A stretch of DNA of 64,000 bases, taken from Lamellibrachia satsuma (taxonomy: Eukaryota > Annelida > Polychaeta > Sabellida > Siboglinidae). Below, piece after piece: positions 1 to 40,612 of this stretch. The stretch is taken from positions 2,877,599 to 2,941,598 of the forward strand of contig BSQZ01000040.1 in the NCBI GenBank assembly GCA_033239005.1, in the 5' to 3' direction. The notes under the pieces were generated by a model. It saw nothing but the letters and a program-made list of their open reading frames with translations. It did not search any database and had not been told where the DNA came from. The position numbers and the translations under genes were made by a program. Position 1 is the first letter of the stretch; each line of letters starts with the position of its first letter.

Positions 1-40
1 TATTTCGATTGCTCTTTCAAGTCGTGTTTTCTCATGCCAG

Positions 41-18644
<18,604 letters not shown>

Positions 18645-19210
18645 GCCGTACAGTGCCGCCCGGAGGAAACACCCGCCGTGCGTTACACCAATGAAACAGT
18701 CGCTTGCGAATAATTCTTGACATTGGGCAAGCGTATTTTGCCCAGGCCATGTTTGCTGTGTAGCGCCGTTAGGATGGCGTTGTTCGCACAGCTCAAGAGC
18801 GAAGCATTGGGTTTCCGGATGAGCGGTGGCGACATTCACCCATGGTTTACAACAGCGATATTTAAGCATAAGACAGTTGCATACGGTGTACGACAATCTG
18901 GACCCAGATTCACAAGTCTACTTTCGTCAGATGGTCCAGGGCACGACATAATAACTGGGTAATTGCTTAAAGTATAAACAGTTATATATCTTGACCCAGG
19001 ACACGAGATATTTGGGTAGCTTTGTCTGTTTGAACTATATGTTATTTATGTATCTCGTAATATATTCTCTGGATGGTAATTACGGCTCTGTTTGTGTACA
19101 TGTAACGTGAAGACAAGTGAAATATTTATTGTAAAACATATTGCTCGCACAGGACAAGGCAAAATTGTATTACGACGCCATGTTGATTGTTACCCGTCGT
19201 GTTGAACACA

Positions 19211-19216
19211 AATAAA
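19211..19216 (+). terminator. Possible poly-A signal of the glutaminase gene
   Basis: This is the first AATAAA downstream of the glutaminase stop, which implies a 3' UTR of about 570 bases. The hexamer alone is weak evidence; no downstream GU-rich element was assessed. Confidence 0.4.
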
Positions 19217-19879
19217 AACAAGCAAATTAATAATATGCAGCATGGTTATTTTGAAGGTTCAGTTCATACGGACAGTGCGAAGTTTTATACAGACAACATT
19301 TTTTGACAACTGGTTTACCTTAAGGTTGGTCACCAATTGTGCTTTATGTCGCGCATAGCAAAATGAGTATATACCAGCAACCGTTGAATTTGTGAATGAA
19401 ATTGGCTGGGAAAATCGCTGTGGTAGTTATTTGATTTTCAAATCATGAAGCGAACTGTAGGGAATATTGTCCAGAAAACAAAAGTCAAATGCCTAATGCT
19501 ATAAAAAATTCAATGTCATTACTATAAACCCAGAGACGCCAATGTTGCCATGTTTGTTAGTTTTGTTCCACTAAAACAATTATCCAATTCTGATGGTTAC
19601 TTTTCACTATTATGCATATTTTTGTCAACGTGCATGAAAACATAAAAATTGTAATTTTCAAGACTTGTGTGTTTTGTGACTGGACAGTTTTTGTTTAAAT
19701 TCAAAATTATATAAAACCAACACCTCAAATGTTGCAAACTCACGCTGCGTGCTTAGCAATATGAGCATGCTAACAAAATACAATTTAAATCAATAAAGAA
19801 CATTTCAAACTGATGACAGACGATGCCACGGTCAACAACAGGGCAGAACACAAAAATTATTATGCCAAAATGGCGACGG

Positions 19880-20341
19880 TACGTGGTTGGTTGTCTCATT
19901 GTCGTATCTCGTTCTGTTTGATCGTATGGCAGCAACGGTCGGCAGGCTGGCTGGTTGTCTCATTGTCGTATCTTGTTCTGTTTGATCGTATGGCAGCAAC
20001 GGTCGGCAGGCTGGCTGGTTGCCTCATTGTCGTATCTTGTTCTGTTTGATCGTATGGCAGCAACGGTCGGCAGGCTGGCTGGTTGTCTCATTGTCGTATC
20101 TTGTTCTGTTTGATCGTATGGCAGCAACGGTCGGCAGGCTGGCTGGTTGTCTCATTGTCGTATCTTGTTCTGTTTGATCGTATGGCAGCAACGGTCGGCA
20201 GGCTGGCTGGTTGTCTCATTGTCGTATCTTGTTCTGTTTGATCGTATGGCAGCAACGGTCGGAAGGCTGGCTGGTTGCCTCATTGTCGTATCTTGTTCTG
20301 TTTGATCGTATGGCAGCAACGGTTGGCAGGCTGGCTGGTTG
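19880..20341. repeat. 64-bp minisatellite, about 7 copies
   Basis: The unit includes GTATGGCAGCAACGGTCGGC, AGGCTGGCTGGTTGTCTCAT and TGTCGTATCTTGTTCTGTTT. Copies are almost identical, with only a few substitutions, which suggests recent amplification. Confidence 0.97.
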
Positions 20342-21949
20342 CTACGAACAAATACGGGATTTGGCGTTTGGGCCGCTGTGCCCGGGGAAGTTTTTTTAAC
20401 TAAGTATGATTATTGTTAGTCTACAGATGAAGTTGTTCTTTACTTAGTTTAATTTTAATATTAAACATTAAAATTGAAGATTCAAAAAATCTCATACGGG
20501 CAGAGCAGGTCTTTCATACGGGAATTTTGCCCGTATGAGAGGCCTTACAAAACCTGTGCATACAATAAGATTACAAAAACCCATAATGTAAGTGTCTTAA
20601 TGGACACAATTCTAGTTCGTCTCACATATAAAAATAATTTTTACATTGGCCCAAATACTAACTAACTAATTAACTCACGCAGCCACCCCTCACTCGATCC
20701 TTGGCGTGCACGTCTAGATGACTCGTCTCCACCGATTGGCCCATGTCAGCATTAACTTAAATATCAACACTATGCATACAAATTACTGTGATAGACAAGT
20801 CGACCATGGCGCTAGGTCGCTATACAGTTGGTTAGATATATTATGAAGACATCTGTCATCATCATCACGGTCCTACCATCTAACATCAAGCACTCGCTGC
20901 AGAAGCTTGCTGCCGCATCCATCGATCTGATCTTCAAAATTGCAGGTGACTGTCCATGCGTCTGGTCGGTATAGTAGGAAGCTCTCAGCACTGAAGAAGG
21001 CTCGTTTGGTGTCACGACCAAGAGATGATTTCCCTATATTTTTCAGTCTATTGCATGCAGTCAAATCTTAGACGTTTCTTAGCAATCAATGCACATATTT
21101 CGGTTACATCCTTAATCGAGAATCATATTCTCATCTCCAGCATGAGCAGGTCTTGTTCACAGCACATTCAACACGTTTAGTTGGACAATGTTAATTACCT
21201 CGCGTTCAGCTGCAGGCATAGATCTGCCCACGTACAAGTCACAATACATATCCTGGTAGTAAAACTGCGCCCAAGGCGAAAAGACGTCTTGTCGGGAGCT
21301 TCCGTCGCCGTTGGGACCTCATTAAGCAACCGTCCGGGTCAGTTTACGCTGAAGGCGTTATTTATCACTTGACGACAGCGCCTACGACAGACCACCGGCT
21401 AAATCAGGATACTGGAAACTTGGGTCGAGTTCAAGTTAAATGGAATATAGATAACCGTACTAACAAGGTTATCGAGAGCACTGTGCTTCTGCTATTCGCA
21501 ACACGACAGGCACGCACTCATGCACGCACGCAAGCACGCACGCACGCACACTCACATAGACGAGCATACTGTTACGGGGCGTTGTCACGTAAAGGGTACA
21601 CTGTTGCGAAAATGCACTTTCCTTCAGCGCATTCAAACGATTCATCGTGTAATATAAATCCAGTGTGATTATCATCCAGTGGTTATAATGAGGGACCTTT
21701 CATGAAGTTACATGAAATATATGTTAAGGAAAATATGCACAGTATGCTTTTTTGACACATTTCTTAGTCCCTTAAATTTATGTTAATATTAAAACCAGCA
21801 CTGCAATACCATGGGCTACGAAGTTATCAAGCACCAACCAATTTTTGCAAATTACAAATTGGAGTAGTAGGTACGGCATGAAGTCAATTTGTATTTAATT
21901 TAATGGTGCATGTCCGTCAAACAAACACTGGAATGTCCAAACCAAAAAG

Positions 21950-22041
21950 CCAATTTTGTTTAAGTATGTTGGTTTACAAGCCAATTTTGTTTAAGTATGT
22001 TGGTTTACAAGCCAATTTTGTTTAAGTATGTTGGTTTACAG
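21950..22041. repeat. 31-bp repeat, three copies
   Basis: AAGCCAATTTTGTTTAAGTA followed by TGTTGGTTTAC is repeated three times with essentially no differences. Confidence 0.93.
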
Positions 22042-22342
22042 TATGAGGCCATCATACACTAGTGCATGTTATTTTCCGTTAACAATATGTCTTCCCCACA
22101 ACACCAACATCCAATTGCCAAACAGTAATTAACCAGTGGTTAGTATACATTAATTTATTATATTCCACCACCAGAGTCAGCTGGCTTTCAGATGATTTGG
22201 AATTTGTTATTTATGGAATGTCCTCTCCAGAACAACACAAACAGCACACACTTGTCTATGCAGAGGATTTTGTTATGTCGTAGTAGACAGGCATTATCTT
22301 AAAGTATGTAGAAAACATCTGCTGTGCTAATAAAATATATTA

Positions 22343-22427
22343 TACGATATTATATTATATTATATTATATTATATTATATTATATTATATTATATTATAT
22401 TATATTATATTATATTATATTATATTT
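22343..22427. repeat. Pentanucleotide microsatellite (ATATT)n
   Basis: About 17 copies, the same motif as at 3047-3120. Confidence 0.95.
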
Positions 22428-22889
22428 CAAGGGCCCTCACGGGTACCTTATTGAACTGTACTACTAAAAAAAACATATAATTATAATGTTGTGCGACCAC
22501 TACGTATTTATGCGACCACTACGTATTTAGTTTGCTTTCAGCAACTGAATAATGTGCCTTGCAGAATGTAAAACTGGGAAATAACAAAGATTTTAAATGC
22601 GTTAAACCGATTTTCTGGAGAGGACATTTGTTTAACGCATTTGTTACAACATGATCGCCTATGGTAAACATTTTAATACATTTACAGCTCTGTTGACACG
22701 TCAGTAAAACATAGCAATTATTTAGCCTGTTGTATCAATGTATTTAGTTAATATCGGAAAATAAAGGGGTCAGTTGAGACTTTCGGATAATGTTCATATT
22801 GGTTTCGATGTTAGATGAAGCGTGCAAGCCAGCAAATCTGAACTATAGGAAAACATTTTCAGTACATTAAAGCTGCTTCCTCAAATGGT

Positions 22890-24265
22890 TCAGCCCATCG
22901 CGAATCAGGTTCATTCATGTCCAGATGTGTAATGTGTTACCAGTTTAAGTAATGTGCACAGTCTGTTTGATCAAAATGCCTATTTTTATTCAAATCATCA
23001 AAAGAATTTACTTCAGTCGTTAGATCTGGTAAGGATCAGAATAGTGGATATCCAAAATGGTAAACACTGTGCGAGTCAACGCTGATCATTGGCGTGATTT
23101 CAATCTTCTCGCCTATCACATGACAAAGTTACGAAGTTTCACCAAGGGAGAGAATCATGATTTTTCAGCTTTTCGGTTTTCACTTCACTCAATGCTTCAA
23201 CAATCATTAAGTAATTTAATAGTTTGTCTGATGATTTGATAAAAAAAATACATATAAAAGTTGCACAAACGATTTAGCATATTGCAATGAATACTCGGTA
23301 GGTTTAGTTTTTCGCAAAATGTATTTGAAATGAGACTAGCGAAAAAAATCGAATTGAGGAGGAACGCATTTTAATACAGTTGGATTAGGGAATGATTCCG
23401 TCCTAGTCATTTTCATACAGCCGGATTAGGGAATGATTCCGTCCTTGTCATTTTAATACAGTGGGATTAGGGAATGATTCCGTCCTAGTCATTTTAATAC
23501 AGCGGGATTAGGGAATTACTCCGTCCAAGTCATTTTAATACAGCCGGATTAGGGAATGATTCCGTCCGAGTCATTTTAATACAGCGGGATTAGGGAATGA
23601 TTCCGTCCTAGTCATTTTAATACAGTGGGATTAGGGAATGATTCCGTCCTAGTCATTTTAATACAGCGGGATTAAGGAATAATTCCGTTATAGTCATTTT
23701 AATACAGCGGGATTAGGGAATGATTCCGTCCGAGTCATTTTAATACAGCGGGATTAGGGAATGATTCCGTCCTAGTCATTTTAATACAGCGGGATTAAGG
23801 AATGATTCCGTTATAGTCATTTTAATACAGCGGGATTAGGGAATGATTCCGTCGTAGTCATTTTCAAAGGACCATAGATCACATCTACTATTACATCCAC
23901 AGTTATATAATCTAAGATAACATGTACAAGTCAAAACAATGGATATACAAAATAAAGCATAAATAAATACATGCATAAAACATGTCATTGCAATTCTATG
24001 AATATCAATTTACCTATCCTACAATTTAAAAATAAATAAAAATAAATAATAATGGCTAATTATAAGTTAATTAATTAACTTAAATAAAACCATTAAAAAT
24101 ATCAAATTATAATTTTTAAAACAACAACACTTGACTGACTAAACGACTGAGTCTATTATCCTTAATTCTGTTAAACGTAGTCCTAAGTACTTCGAAAGTA
24201 AATCGAATTGAGGAGGTACCTTTAAGCATTTTTATTGTGTAATTATCATTCCATGTTATTGTACA
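22890..24265. repeat. Dispersed repeat, copy 2, with internal array
   Basis: Colinear with 16510-17370 on both flanks but interrupted by the 41-bp array at 23375-23868. Shared landmarks include CAGAATAGTGGATATCC, TAATCTAAGATAACATGTAC and ATACATGCATAAAACATGTC. Confidence 0.85.
23375..23868. repeat. 41-bp minisatellite, about 12 copies
   Basis: The unit is CATTTTAATACAGCGGGATT followed by AGGGAATGATTCCGTCCTAG and T. It contains a short inverted core (GGAATGATTCC). The ancestral single copy is visible in the sister repeat near 16988. Confidence 0.97.
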
Positions 24266-25043
24266 GTTAAGAATTTTAATATGGATCAAATACCACTTTA
24301 GCATATCATGTGTTTAACAAATGTCCTCTCCAGAACATTTGTGCAGTTCTGTTATAATATATCTTACAATTATGTTACACGCTTTGTATTTGTATAAGAA
24401 TAATTAACCTATCTCTCGTATCATAATGGGATATTGTGTGTTAAAGAAATGTCCTTTCCAGATTGCAAACTTTACAGCTTAACTTTGAAGTAATTTTTTT
24501 AGCAAACATATGTAACGTCATGTTCCTAAAATGTCAGTACTAATGTAATATCATCTACAGTGTTGGAAAATAACATGAACCAAACACTTTGATTTTCCAG
24601 GCTGCGTGGGACTAAAAGTGTACCTTTTACGTGAAAACGCCTTCCGTGTATCGGGTTCTGCAACCTTACCGATGGATGTACTATGATAATTGGTAACCAA
24701 TTGTTTGCATTATTAAAATAGATATTATTTAACTATTATTTATCCATTATTGTGTTATTTAATGGATTTCATGAGAAAATCTTCGAAGACAAAACTAATA
24801 TAATCCATTTATGTGGTACACCCCATAATCGCGAAACCGATCATAAATAAATAAATATGATGTGTAACTTGAAATAAGGTAGTTAAGATGGGGATCATTT
24901 GAACATTGTGTATGCGAGGTGTTGACGTTGCAAAGAACGTGGGAGAATCACCTATACATGTTTAGAATGCTAACGTTTTGTTCTGGTAAATCAAACATAT
25001 TTTAGAGTAATTTATTACGGTATCATGCGTATGTAACGCAGGC

Positions 25044-25229
<186 letters not shown>

Positions 25230-25678
25230 CGAATCATCGGATGCACGATCGGACGAAGATATTTCCACTGGCGAACCGTTGCGAAAACCCTTCTCTGACT
25301 TTCTGAGGGTGTCCCATCTCAATAAACTACTTCTCCGTCTCGGGCACGCACGCGTCGTAATGAAATTGTTAACAATTTATATTCATAACCGGAAATACCG
25401 ATCTCGCGTCGTTAAAACTAGTTTGCTGCATTTGGCCTTTTCTAAATTCTTAGACACGTCCGATAACGCAAGACTTTTATTCAAATTAGAACCATCAAAA
25501 TTATAATTACCTAAAATTAACATAACATACAACATAGTTAAAGACGAACAATACGACTGACATACAGCAACGATACAGAAAACACAACGATGCATTTAAT
25601 GTATACAGCACCTGAATAATTTGGTTTTATTTTGGTAGAGTGGCGTCAGTTGCTTTTCGCTAATTAATTATCACAACC

Positions 25679-25686
25679 TATATAAA
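25679..25686 (+). promoter_or_regulatory. TATA box of the secreted PAN-like gene
   Basis: TATATAAA is a perfect TATA element. The pyrimidine-flanked TCTTCACATT at 25703-25712 is about 28 bases downstream and is a plausible initiator. This gives a 5' UTR of about 220 bases before the chosen start at 25932. Confidence 0.6.
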
Positions 25687-25931
25687 CGGGTCAACGCTTG
25701 CGTCTTCACATTGCACGCGCTAGCCGCTCGAGCGATTACGTCTAAGCGGCAGGGCAACTGCTAGAATCATCACGTCGACGTAGTTTGGTCCGTGTAAGAA
25801 GATAATGTGAATAAGTTGAAAGTATGCTACAACGTAGCGACGTTCAAATGGACTGCGCCAAAAATGGCTCCCATCTTGCGTCGGTGAAGCTTCGAGGAAA
25901 TCGGAACTCCTGTCGACTCTCTGGAACCAGG

Positions 25932-33176
<7,245 letters not shown>

Positions 33177-33845
33177 AAACACTGTACGACAGCTGACATG
33201 TCGTCCAAATGGTGGTTGTGATCAAGTACCAATCGTCTGACCTGTCTGTATGGACGCCGTCAAGTCACAGTCACTGAGGAAACCACTGCATGCAATGTAT
33301 AACATTACATATCACTTTAAAACAAGACTAGCCCTTATTTGCAAGTTTTTGTGTTGGTTGTACGCATAACATTTCACCTGGTGATCCATTTAGAAAAGCG
33401 CTGCATATATAACATGTAAAAGTAAGTGAACTAATAATATCAGACGAACAGTTTCCCAAGAGCTCACGCGGTACCTAGACAGAGCTTCCTACTTTAGACC
33501 AGCCGACTTGACATCATCGTTCGGACCCATCTTGTTCAGTCGTCCAGTGCACTGTTTCATCTGAACGACGTCAACTGCAAGTTTCTATGAACGTCGCTTG
33601 CACCTCTGTCACGTCTCAACTTTAGTTTTGTCGCATATGAGTCAACGGAATAATGTTAAAACAGTCTCAACGATTGATTAAAGTGGATGCACAACGATTT
33701 TCATTGGTTAAACTATAAAGAACTAACTTTGGGGTTGTGTCTCAATTCTCACAACTTTTCGATTCGAAAAAAAAAATCAAAATTTACGATGTTACACTTA
33801 ATGTGTTGCTGTTTTTTGTTGTAATATGCTTACTGTCATAAATTT

Positions 33846-33851
33846 AATAAA
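33846..33851 (+). terminator. Possible poly-A signal of the secreted-protein gene
   Basis: AATAAA, the first clear one after the stop at 33176, which implies a 3' UTR of about 670 bases. Confidence 0.45.
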
Positions 33852-34961
33852 ACACAAATAAGGAGAAAAACTAGTATACATTACAGGACTCCCCCGCTTG
33901 CCGATTGACGCCATCTTTTTTTAGTTCGAGAAGCAACTGCTTTACATGATATTGCGACACTGAACGTATTAATATTTATAACATCGAAGTTGGTTAAAAT
34001 AATATCCATGCAGAACGTGTTACCATTGTGACTTTTCTTCTTCTACTAATATTTTGAAAGTACAAAATATGCGATGAAACAAAATAAGCCGGTTTACGAC
34101 ATGCAAAGGTCGCTTTATGGCAATTATTGACATACCAATACACCATCCAATGAAAATCGTTGTACAGTCGTTTTAATCGCCTTTAATGTCGTAAACAAGT
34201 GCCATTTTATCATCGTAATTTGCAACTGTTTCGGAAAAAAATCGTTTCACGCACATGTATAAATCGTTTCGATTATCGTGCGTGTATGTGATCGCACCTT
34301 CGCGTCACTGCCTCATTGCAACAGTGGGACAGTTTCGCTTGCGCCACTGTCATAATGTTCTGGCTTATGTTCTTCCACTGACTTCAGTCATTCGACCTCA
34401 GCCAGTCTAGATCTCGCTGGTTGCGAAGATACTTACTGCTAATCTTTATCGATGGCAATTAGGAGTGTTGTTCCTGGTCACCTTCGCCAGCCAGCACCGT
34501 CACACCCGCTGACGTTGCTGATGTTTCGATTAGCGCGAATAATAAAACCGTTTAGCCGAAGTTTGATATGCGTCTCCGTTGATTTACTTTCAATAAAGTG
34601 CGTGGTTTGCATGCATGCGCACGTACGTACGTGCATGCAGAAATGAAAATTGAACTGAATCTTTGGTTGGATAAAGAAATCGCGTTTCAATAATATGCGT
34701 GTATGAGCTATTAAGGCATTTAATGGAATTACGCATGTTCGGTCATGTAGTGTTAAATTTTAAGCATGGGGAAAATCGCCAACAGTCGGATAGGTGGCGA
34801 TGCAATTTTGTAATACATGGCATGTTTCCATGGATACACGGAATAAATAAAATACGCAAACTTACAAAGGGGCAAGTAGAATTTACTTTTGCCCCAGTTG
34901 CTTGACAACCAATGAAATTCTCACTTATATCCGGGATGATGATTTTAGTGGTGGGCCATTC

Positions 34962-35076
34962 ATGAGGGGATGTGGCAGGGGTCTCAACCTCCAATTTCCC
35001 ACGTGTTTTTGGGGCCCACCTCCCACCAACTTTTAGGACCAATCTCCCACCTCCTATTCCTGCCACACTCCCTCAT
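34962..35076. mobile_element. Small foldback element (about 115 bases)
   Basis: The left arm ATGAGGGGATGTGGCAGG is matched by CCTGCCACACTCCCTCAT on the right, with two differences in 18. Inside are TCCCAC-rich, partly repeated phrases. It has no coding capacity. Confidence 0.5.
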
Positions 35077-35119
35077 TTTTAACTGGTCCAACGGCTAATG
35101 TTCGAGAAGCGCCCTATGT

Positions 35120-36345
<1,226 letters not shown>

Positions 36346-37020
36346 GCAGTCGATGCATACGTGAATGCTACCCGTTACACAAACGTGTTCAACAATGTCC
36401 GGTACCCACCCGTCAAATATGGTTCGTTTGAATCATTACACTATAATGTTGTCCAGCGAGGCGTGATATACAGATGAGTTGCTATAGTGATGTATATGTG
36501 CATGCACGTGCACGCACAGACGCACCCTAAAATATATATTTCGACGTTGTTCCATACATGTCTCTCTTTCTTCTGTGCCTTTGCCTTGGCCAGCGCACGC
36601 CTGAGCTGCCGTTGACACCGATCATCACTGAGTTGACCATGGCAATTATTGCTTCCGTTCTCTCAGTAAAGGAGAACTGCAACACAGACTCAAAGAGTTA
36701 CGAACCGTTGCAGGAAGTCTTACGGAAACCAACATTAACTTCAACCGTATGCACATTAGTGCCCTCTACTAAATTTGGCAAAACAGTTTCAAAAGTTCCC
36801 CTGGTGTTCCCAGAGTACAGAATGACCAATTACAGCAACCTTAGATGGTGGGTTCCCCCCGACAGCAAACCCCCAAGAGTGACGAAAGTGTATTTATTCA
36901 CGTAGAAACCTAGCGTATTTCGTAGCCCAGTAGATGGCGCCACTTGATATATAGCAAAATGTATAACGACGTAGGTGTACGTATTCCGTAGCCTGGTTAA
37001 TAGATGACGATATATAATTT

Positions 37021-37169
37021 GCGTCGGAACCGGAGGGCATGGGGGCTGAGCCCCACAATATTTTGGGTTAGTGGGCTGGAGATTTGCTTAGCCCCCCAAT
37101 ATTTTGGCAGGGATCAGTCGGAGGGTTTTGGTGAACCTCAGCCTCCAAATGTTCACCATGTTCCGACGC
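37021..37169. mobile_element. MITE of about 149 bases with perfect 10-bp inverted ends
   Basis: It starts GCGTCGGAAC and ends GTTCCGACGC. The interior has GGGGGCTGAGCCCC and two ACAATATTTTGG/CAATATTTTGGC phrases. Short, noncoding and G-rich on one strand. No target duplication was established. Confidence 0.65.
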
Positions 37170-38569
37170 CTGTGTATATCATTGTGAATTTTATGAAAAT
37201 TGCTATAGGCTGATTAACTAATAACAACTGAATGTACTCATATTTATTGTTCTGATGTACATACTTTTTTATTATTATTGTTGTTGCATTAAAAAACCCA
37301 GTAGCGCACTGGTTGTAAATGATTGTTTCTGCTGCTTCAATTAAGGCGCCATCCGTCATGCTATTTTTGGACGTTTTAGAGACACCATCGTAACGCTTCA
37401 TAACGCTGGCCTGTGCACCCTCCCCCCCCCCAACGTGTGCCTGTGGGTGTGTGCGTGACACGGTCTTAACGGACAACCGTGCGATCCTAGATTAGTCCGT
37501 GCACGGAACTACTGTTCAGATATCCTCTTCATCACTGTCGCCGTCAGTACAGACATGACACTACGTACTACGCACTCTAACACATGACTACTGTTGAGAT
37601 ATATTCTTTTGTAGGTTTGGATCACTGTGAGTTCACCCGGTTTTTCTGTTTCCCTGTGTGGGATCTTTTATTTTCCCAGGCTATGACACTAGGTTGAAGG
37701 GAGTAAAGACAATTCTAGTGTCTCTTCCGAACACAGGCCAAGTGGTGTAAACTGAACTGCACAAGTTTCGGCATCGCAGTAGCTACGTGGATTCGAACCA
37801 TAGTGCTGAGAGGAACCATTAAGTTATCGTGGCGATCAGCTTATTATTTTTTTAATCACCCCTTACAGCTTTTTATGATATGATCCCTTAGTAGTTTGCT
37901 TAAAAAAATGTCGATGACTCGTTATATTTGTATTTTGATATGACCCTTAATTCTATGGTATGATCTCTTAATTTGTTGAGATTATCAGTTAGCTGATTTG
38001 TTGTAATGACCCCCTTACATTATTTTTAATATTCCCTTCACCTTTTTTGGAAGACCTCTTAATTTTACGATGTGACACCTTAATTTGTTTGAGACGATCA
38101 GCTAGTTTTTTCTTTAAATGATACCTTACATTTGAAATGAACGTTAATTGTTTAATGACCCCTTCCTTTTCGTCTTCCCTGCTACCCTGAATGATTCGAA
38201 CCCATTGTTTGTCCACATCAATTATTATTATTGCTGCATGCTATCTAGGAGAATATATAAACAACAGTCCTTATGTCATCCCAGAAAACAAGCCGCTGAA
38301 TCGTTCTGAGAATACTATTTTAAGTATACTTTAGTGAACGTCGAGTGGGTCTAAGCATGGCTAGCCATGTTAAAGGTGAACATGAGGATGTTGAGGAGCA
38401 GGACGATGAGGCTGATGAGGACGACGTAGTTGTTTTAATCATCGTAATAATGATCATCCTCATAATAATCATCACTAAGATAAACCCTCAATTATCTTCA
38501 TCTTTCTCCTCCTATTCACCATCATCATTACCATTTATCATCATCGTCATCATAATCATCTTCAACGTT

Positions 38570-38822
38570 TTTATTACATTATCGGTCGAGTTATTACATT
38601 ACCGGTCGATGTATTACATTTCCGGTCGATCTATTACATTACCGGTCGATTGTTACATTTCCGGTCGATTATCACATTAAAGGTCGATGTATTACATTAT
38701 CGGTCGAGTTATTACATTACCGGTCGATTATTACATTACCGGTCGATTATCACATTACCGGTCGATTTATTACATTACCGGTCGATCATTACATTACCGG
38801 TCGATTATTACATTACTGGTTG
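38570..38822. repeat. Minisatellite of about 19 bp, about 14 copies
   Basis: The unit is TTACATTACCGGTCGATTA with 1-2 base length changes. It contains the palindrome ACCGGT. It is preceded by an ATC/GAT-rich stretch at 38360-38565. Confidence 0.93.
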
Positions 38823-40369
38823 TAAGTCATCATGTAACACACGTGTGCATTGGTCCACAGTTGTTGAGAGCTCTTTGGACCATTACCAGGACCTTGAAGC
38901 GAGCACACTCCCGCGCCAGCAGCCAACGTAGGTCTCCGAGCATATGAGTGATGCCGACATACTTGGGCACCCCCACGATGATTCTGACAGCCTCGTTCGG
39001 AGTCGGTGTAGCCTAACGAAATTATTGTCCATTGTGCCGTACGGTAGGGAGTTGTAATAGTCAAGCCTCTGGTGTCTATGCCATGGGGAAGCAAAAGATC
39101 CCGCACATGCGGGTAAATGTGTAATGCGTGGTGGCTTCACTAATTCTAACCCTACAAGATGTTTAGCAAGTTGAATGTAGTAGAAGGAAAAGAAGAACAG
39201 GCGATTACAAAATACTAAAGCCAGAGTGGAAGTTATGTCTACAGCGCCCTCAGCCAACGTAGCGGAGAGGTTTGGAACCAGACTAAACGGAATTGCTAAA
39301 ACCTTTGATTGGAAAACATCTAACCAAATGTGTTGAGTGCAGAGCCACACAAGGTACAATTACAAAGCATTTTGGGAAACGACGGACCCGTGAGCAGACG
39401 CTAACAGGGGTGTCATTGTGTTTACTGGTCTTGTGTTATTGCGAACAGCCAGTTTCCCGTTCAGTGTTCGTGAAGTCTTCACGCCCCCCCCCCTCCGATC
39501 ACCCTAACGATGTTCTACTGTTGATTTCGATCATTTCAACAATTTACCGATCTTATCGAGTAACTACGATGTATATGAATCATAGACAAGATGGCGCGTA
39601 GTTATAACGTTTTATTTGTTTCAAATGTATATTGAAAGACGATATAGGCACTGTCTTCAATCAGACAATCATTTTCGTTGTCGTCGTCGACTTCGAAAAT
39701 GATTAACAGTTCCAGACAGCGGGTAAGCCAGGGAAGGAATCTGCAAACCGGCCACCCAACCTCAGTACCATCGTAAGGGATGGAGGTGTGATTTACCGAG
39801 TGCTGTGAACAGTACAGGAATTACATACAAGAAATTACTGCGAGCTCGGCATTTCATCTGAATTACGCAAATAATAAACGTCCTTGCTACATTAACACAC
39901 TCCGGCCGTCTCACGGTTCCCGTACTTCAGTTTTCAGCTTGAATGCATCCCGCGTCCCGTCTGTTTCAGTAGAAGATACATAAAACGCCCCCTAGCTTCT
40001 CTCCGAGATGGAGCGTGAAAATGGTTGCTACGAACACAGCACCAGATCACATGACCACATTGTCTCGCATCTCGGCGGCAACTGGAACGTCTTCATGCGC
40101 GTGCCGATTCCGTCAAACGTTAAACCATGGACTTACATTTATATTTATATATGTTCATGGTTAAACCGTGCGTTTACATTAACTAAAGCATAATTTGTGT
40201 ATATACGGTGCACAAACCATTTGAGTAAAGAAATAAACCAATATTAAATAATTTTAATTAATTACAAATTAAATATACTTCAATGCAAGTTATGGAACTA
40301 TGTTTCGATGGAAGCGTTCCCATTGAAAGCGCTCCTACTGTGCCAAATAAATGCGCGGGTTCCAACAAT

Positions 40370-40612
40370 CATTCTTTCTCAGTAAGTTGCTCGCCTGTTC
40401 CGTTTGAGACATTAACACATTAAGAAAACACAAACATTAAGACATTTAATAGTTTGTCTAATGATTTCACACACAAAAAACTACATACAAAATTTGGAAA
40501 ACGAGCTAACATGTTGCAGTGGATACTAGGGATGTTTGATTTTTCGCAAAATGAATTTTGAAATAAGACTAGCAAAAAATCAAATTGAGAAGGAACCTTT
40601 AACAAAACATCT
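40370..40612. repeat. Dispersed repeat, copy 3 (fragment)
   Basis: Matches the middle of copies 1 and 2: TTTAATAGTTTGTCTAATGA, AACGAGCTAACATGTTGCAG, TGGATACTAGG and GAACCTTTAA. Truncated on both sides. Confidence 0.7.

Larger units (their letters stand above)
22613..24335. mobile_element. Possible element bounded by 24-bp inverted repeats
   Basis: The left end TTCTGGAGAGGACATTTGTT and the right end AACAAATGTCCTCTCCAGAA are inverted over about 24 bases with one or two differences. The interval encloses dispersed-repeat copy 2. Related TGTCCTCTCCAGA and TGTCCTTTCCAGA motifs also occur at about 22219 and 24451, so the pairing could be coincidental use of a recurrent motif. No target duplication was confirmed. 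Confidence 0.4.

Noticed and set aside
36558..36905. A 115-codon frame starting with a hydrophobic stretch
   Set aside because: No recognised domain, no splice partners, and it lies between repeats. Not supported as a gene.
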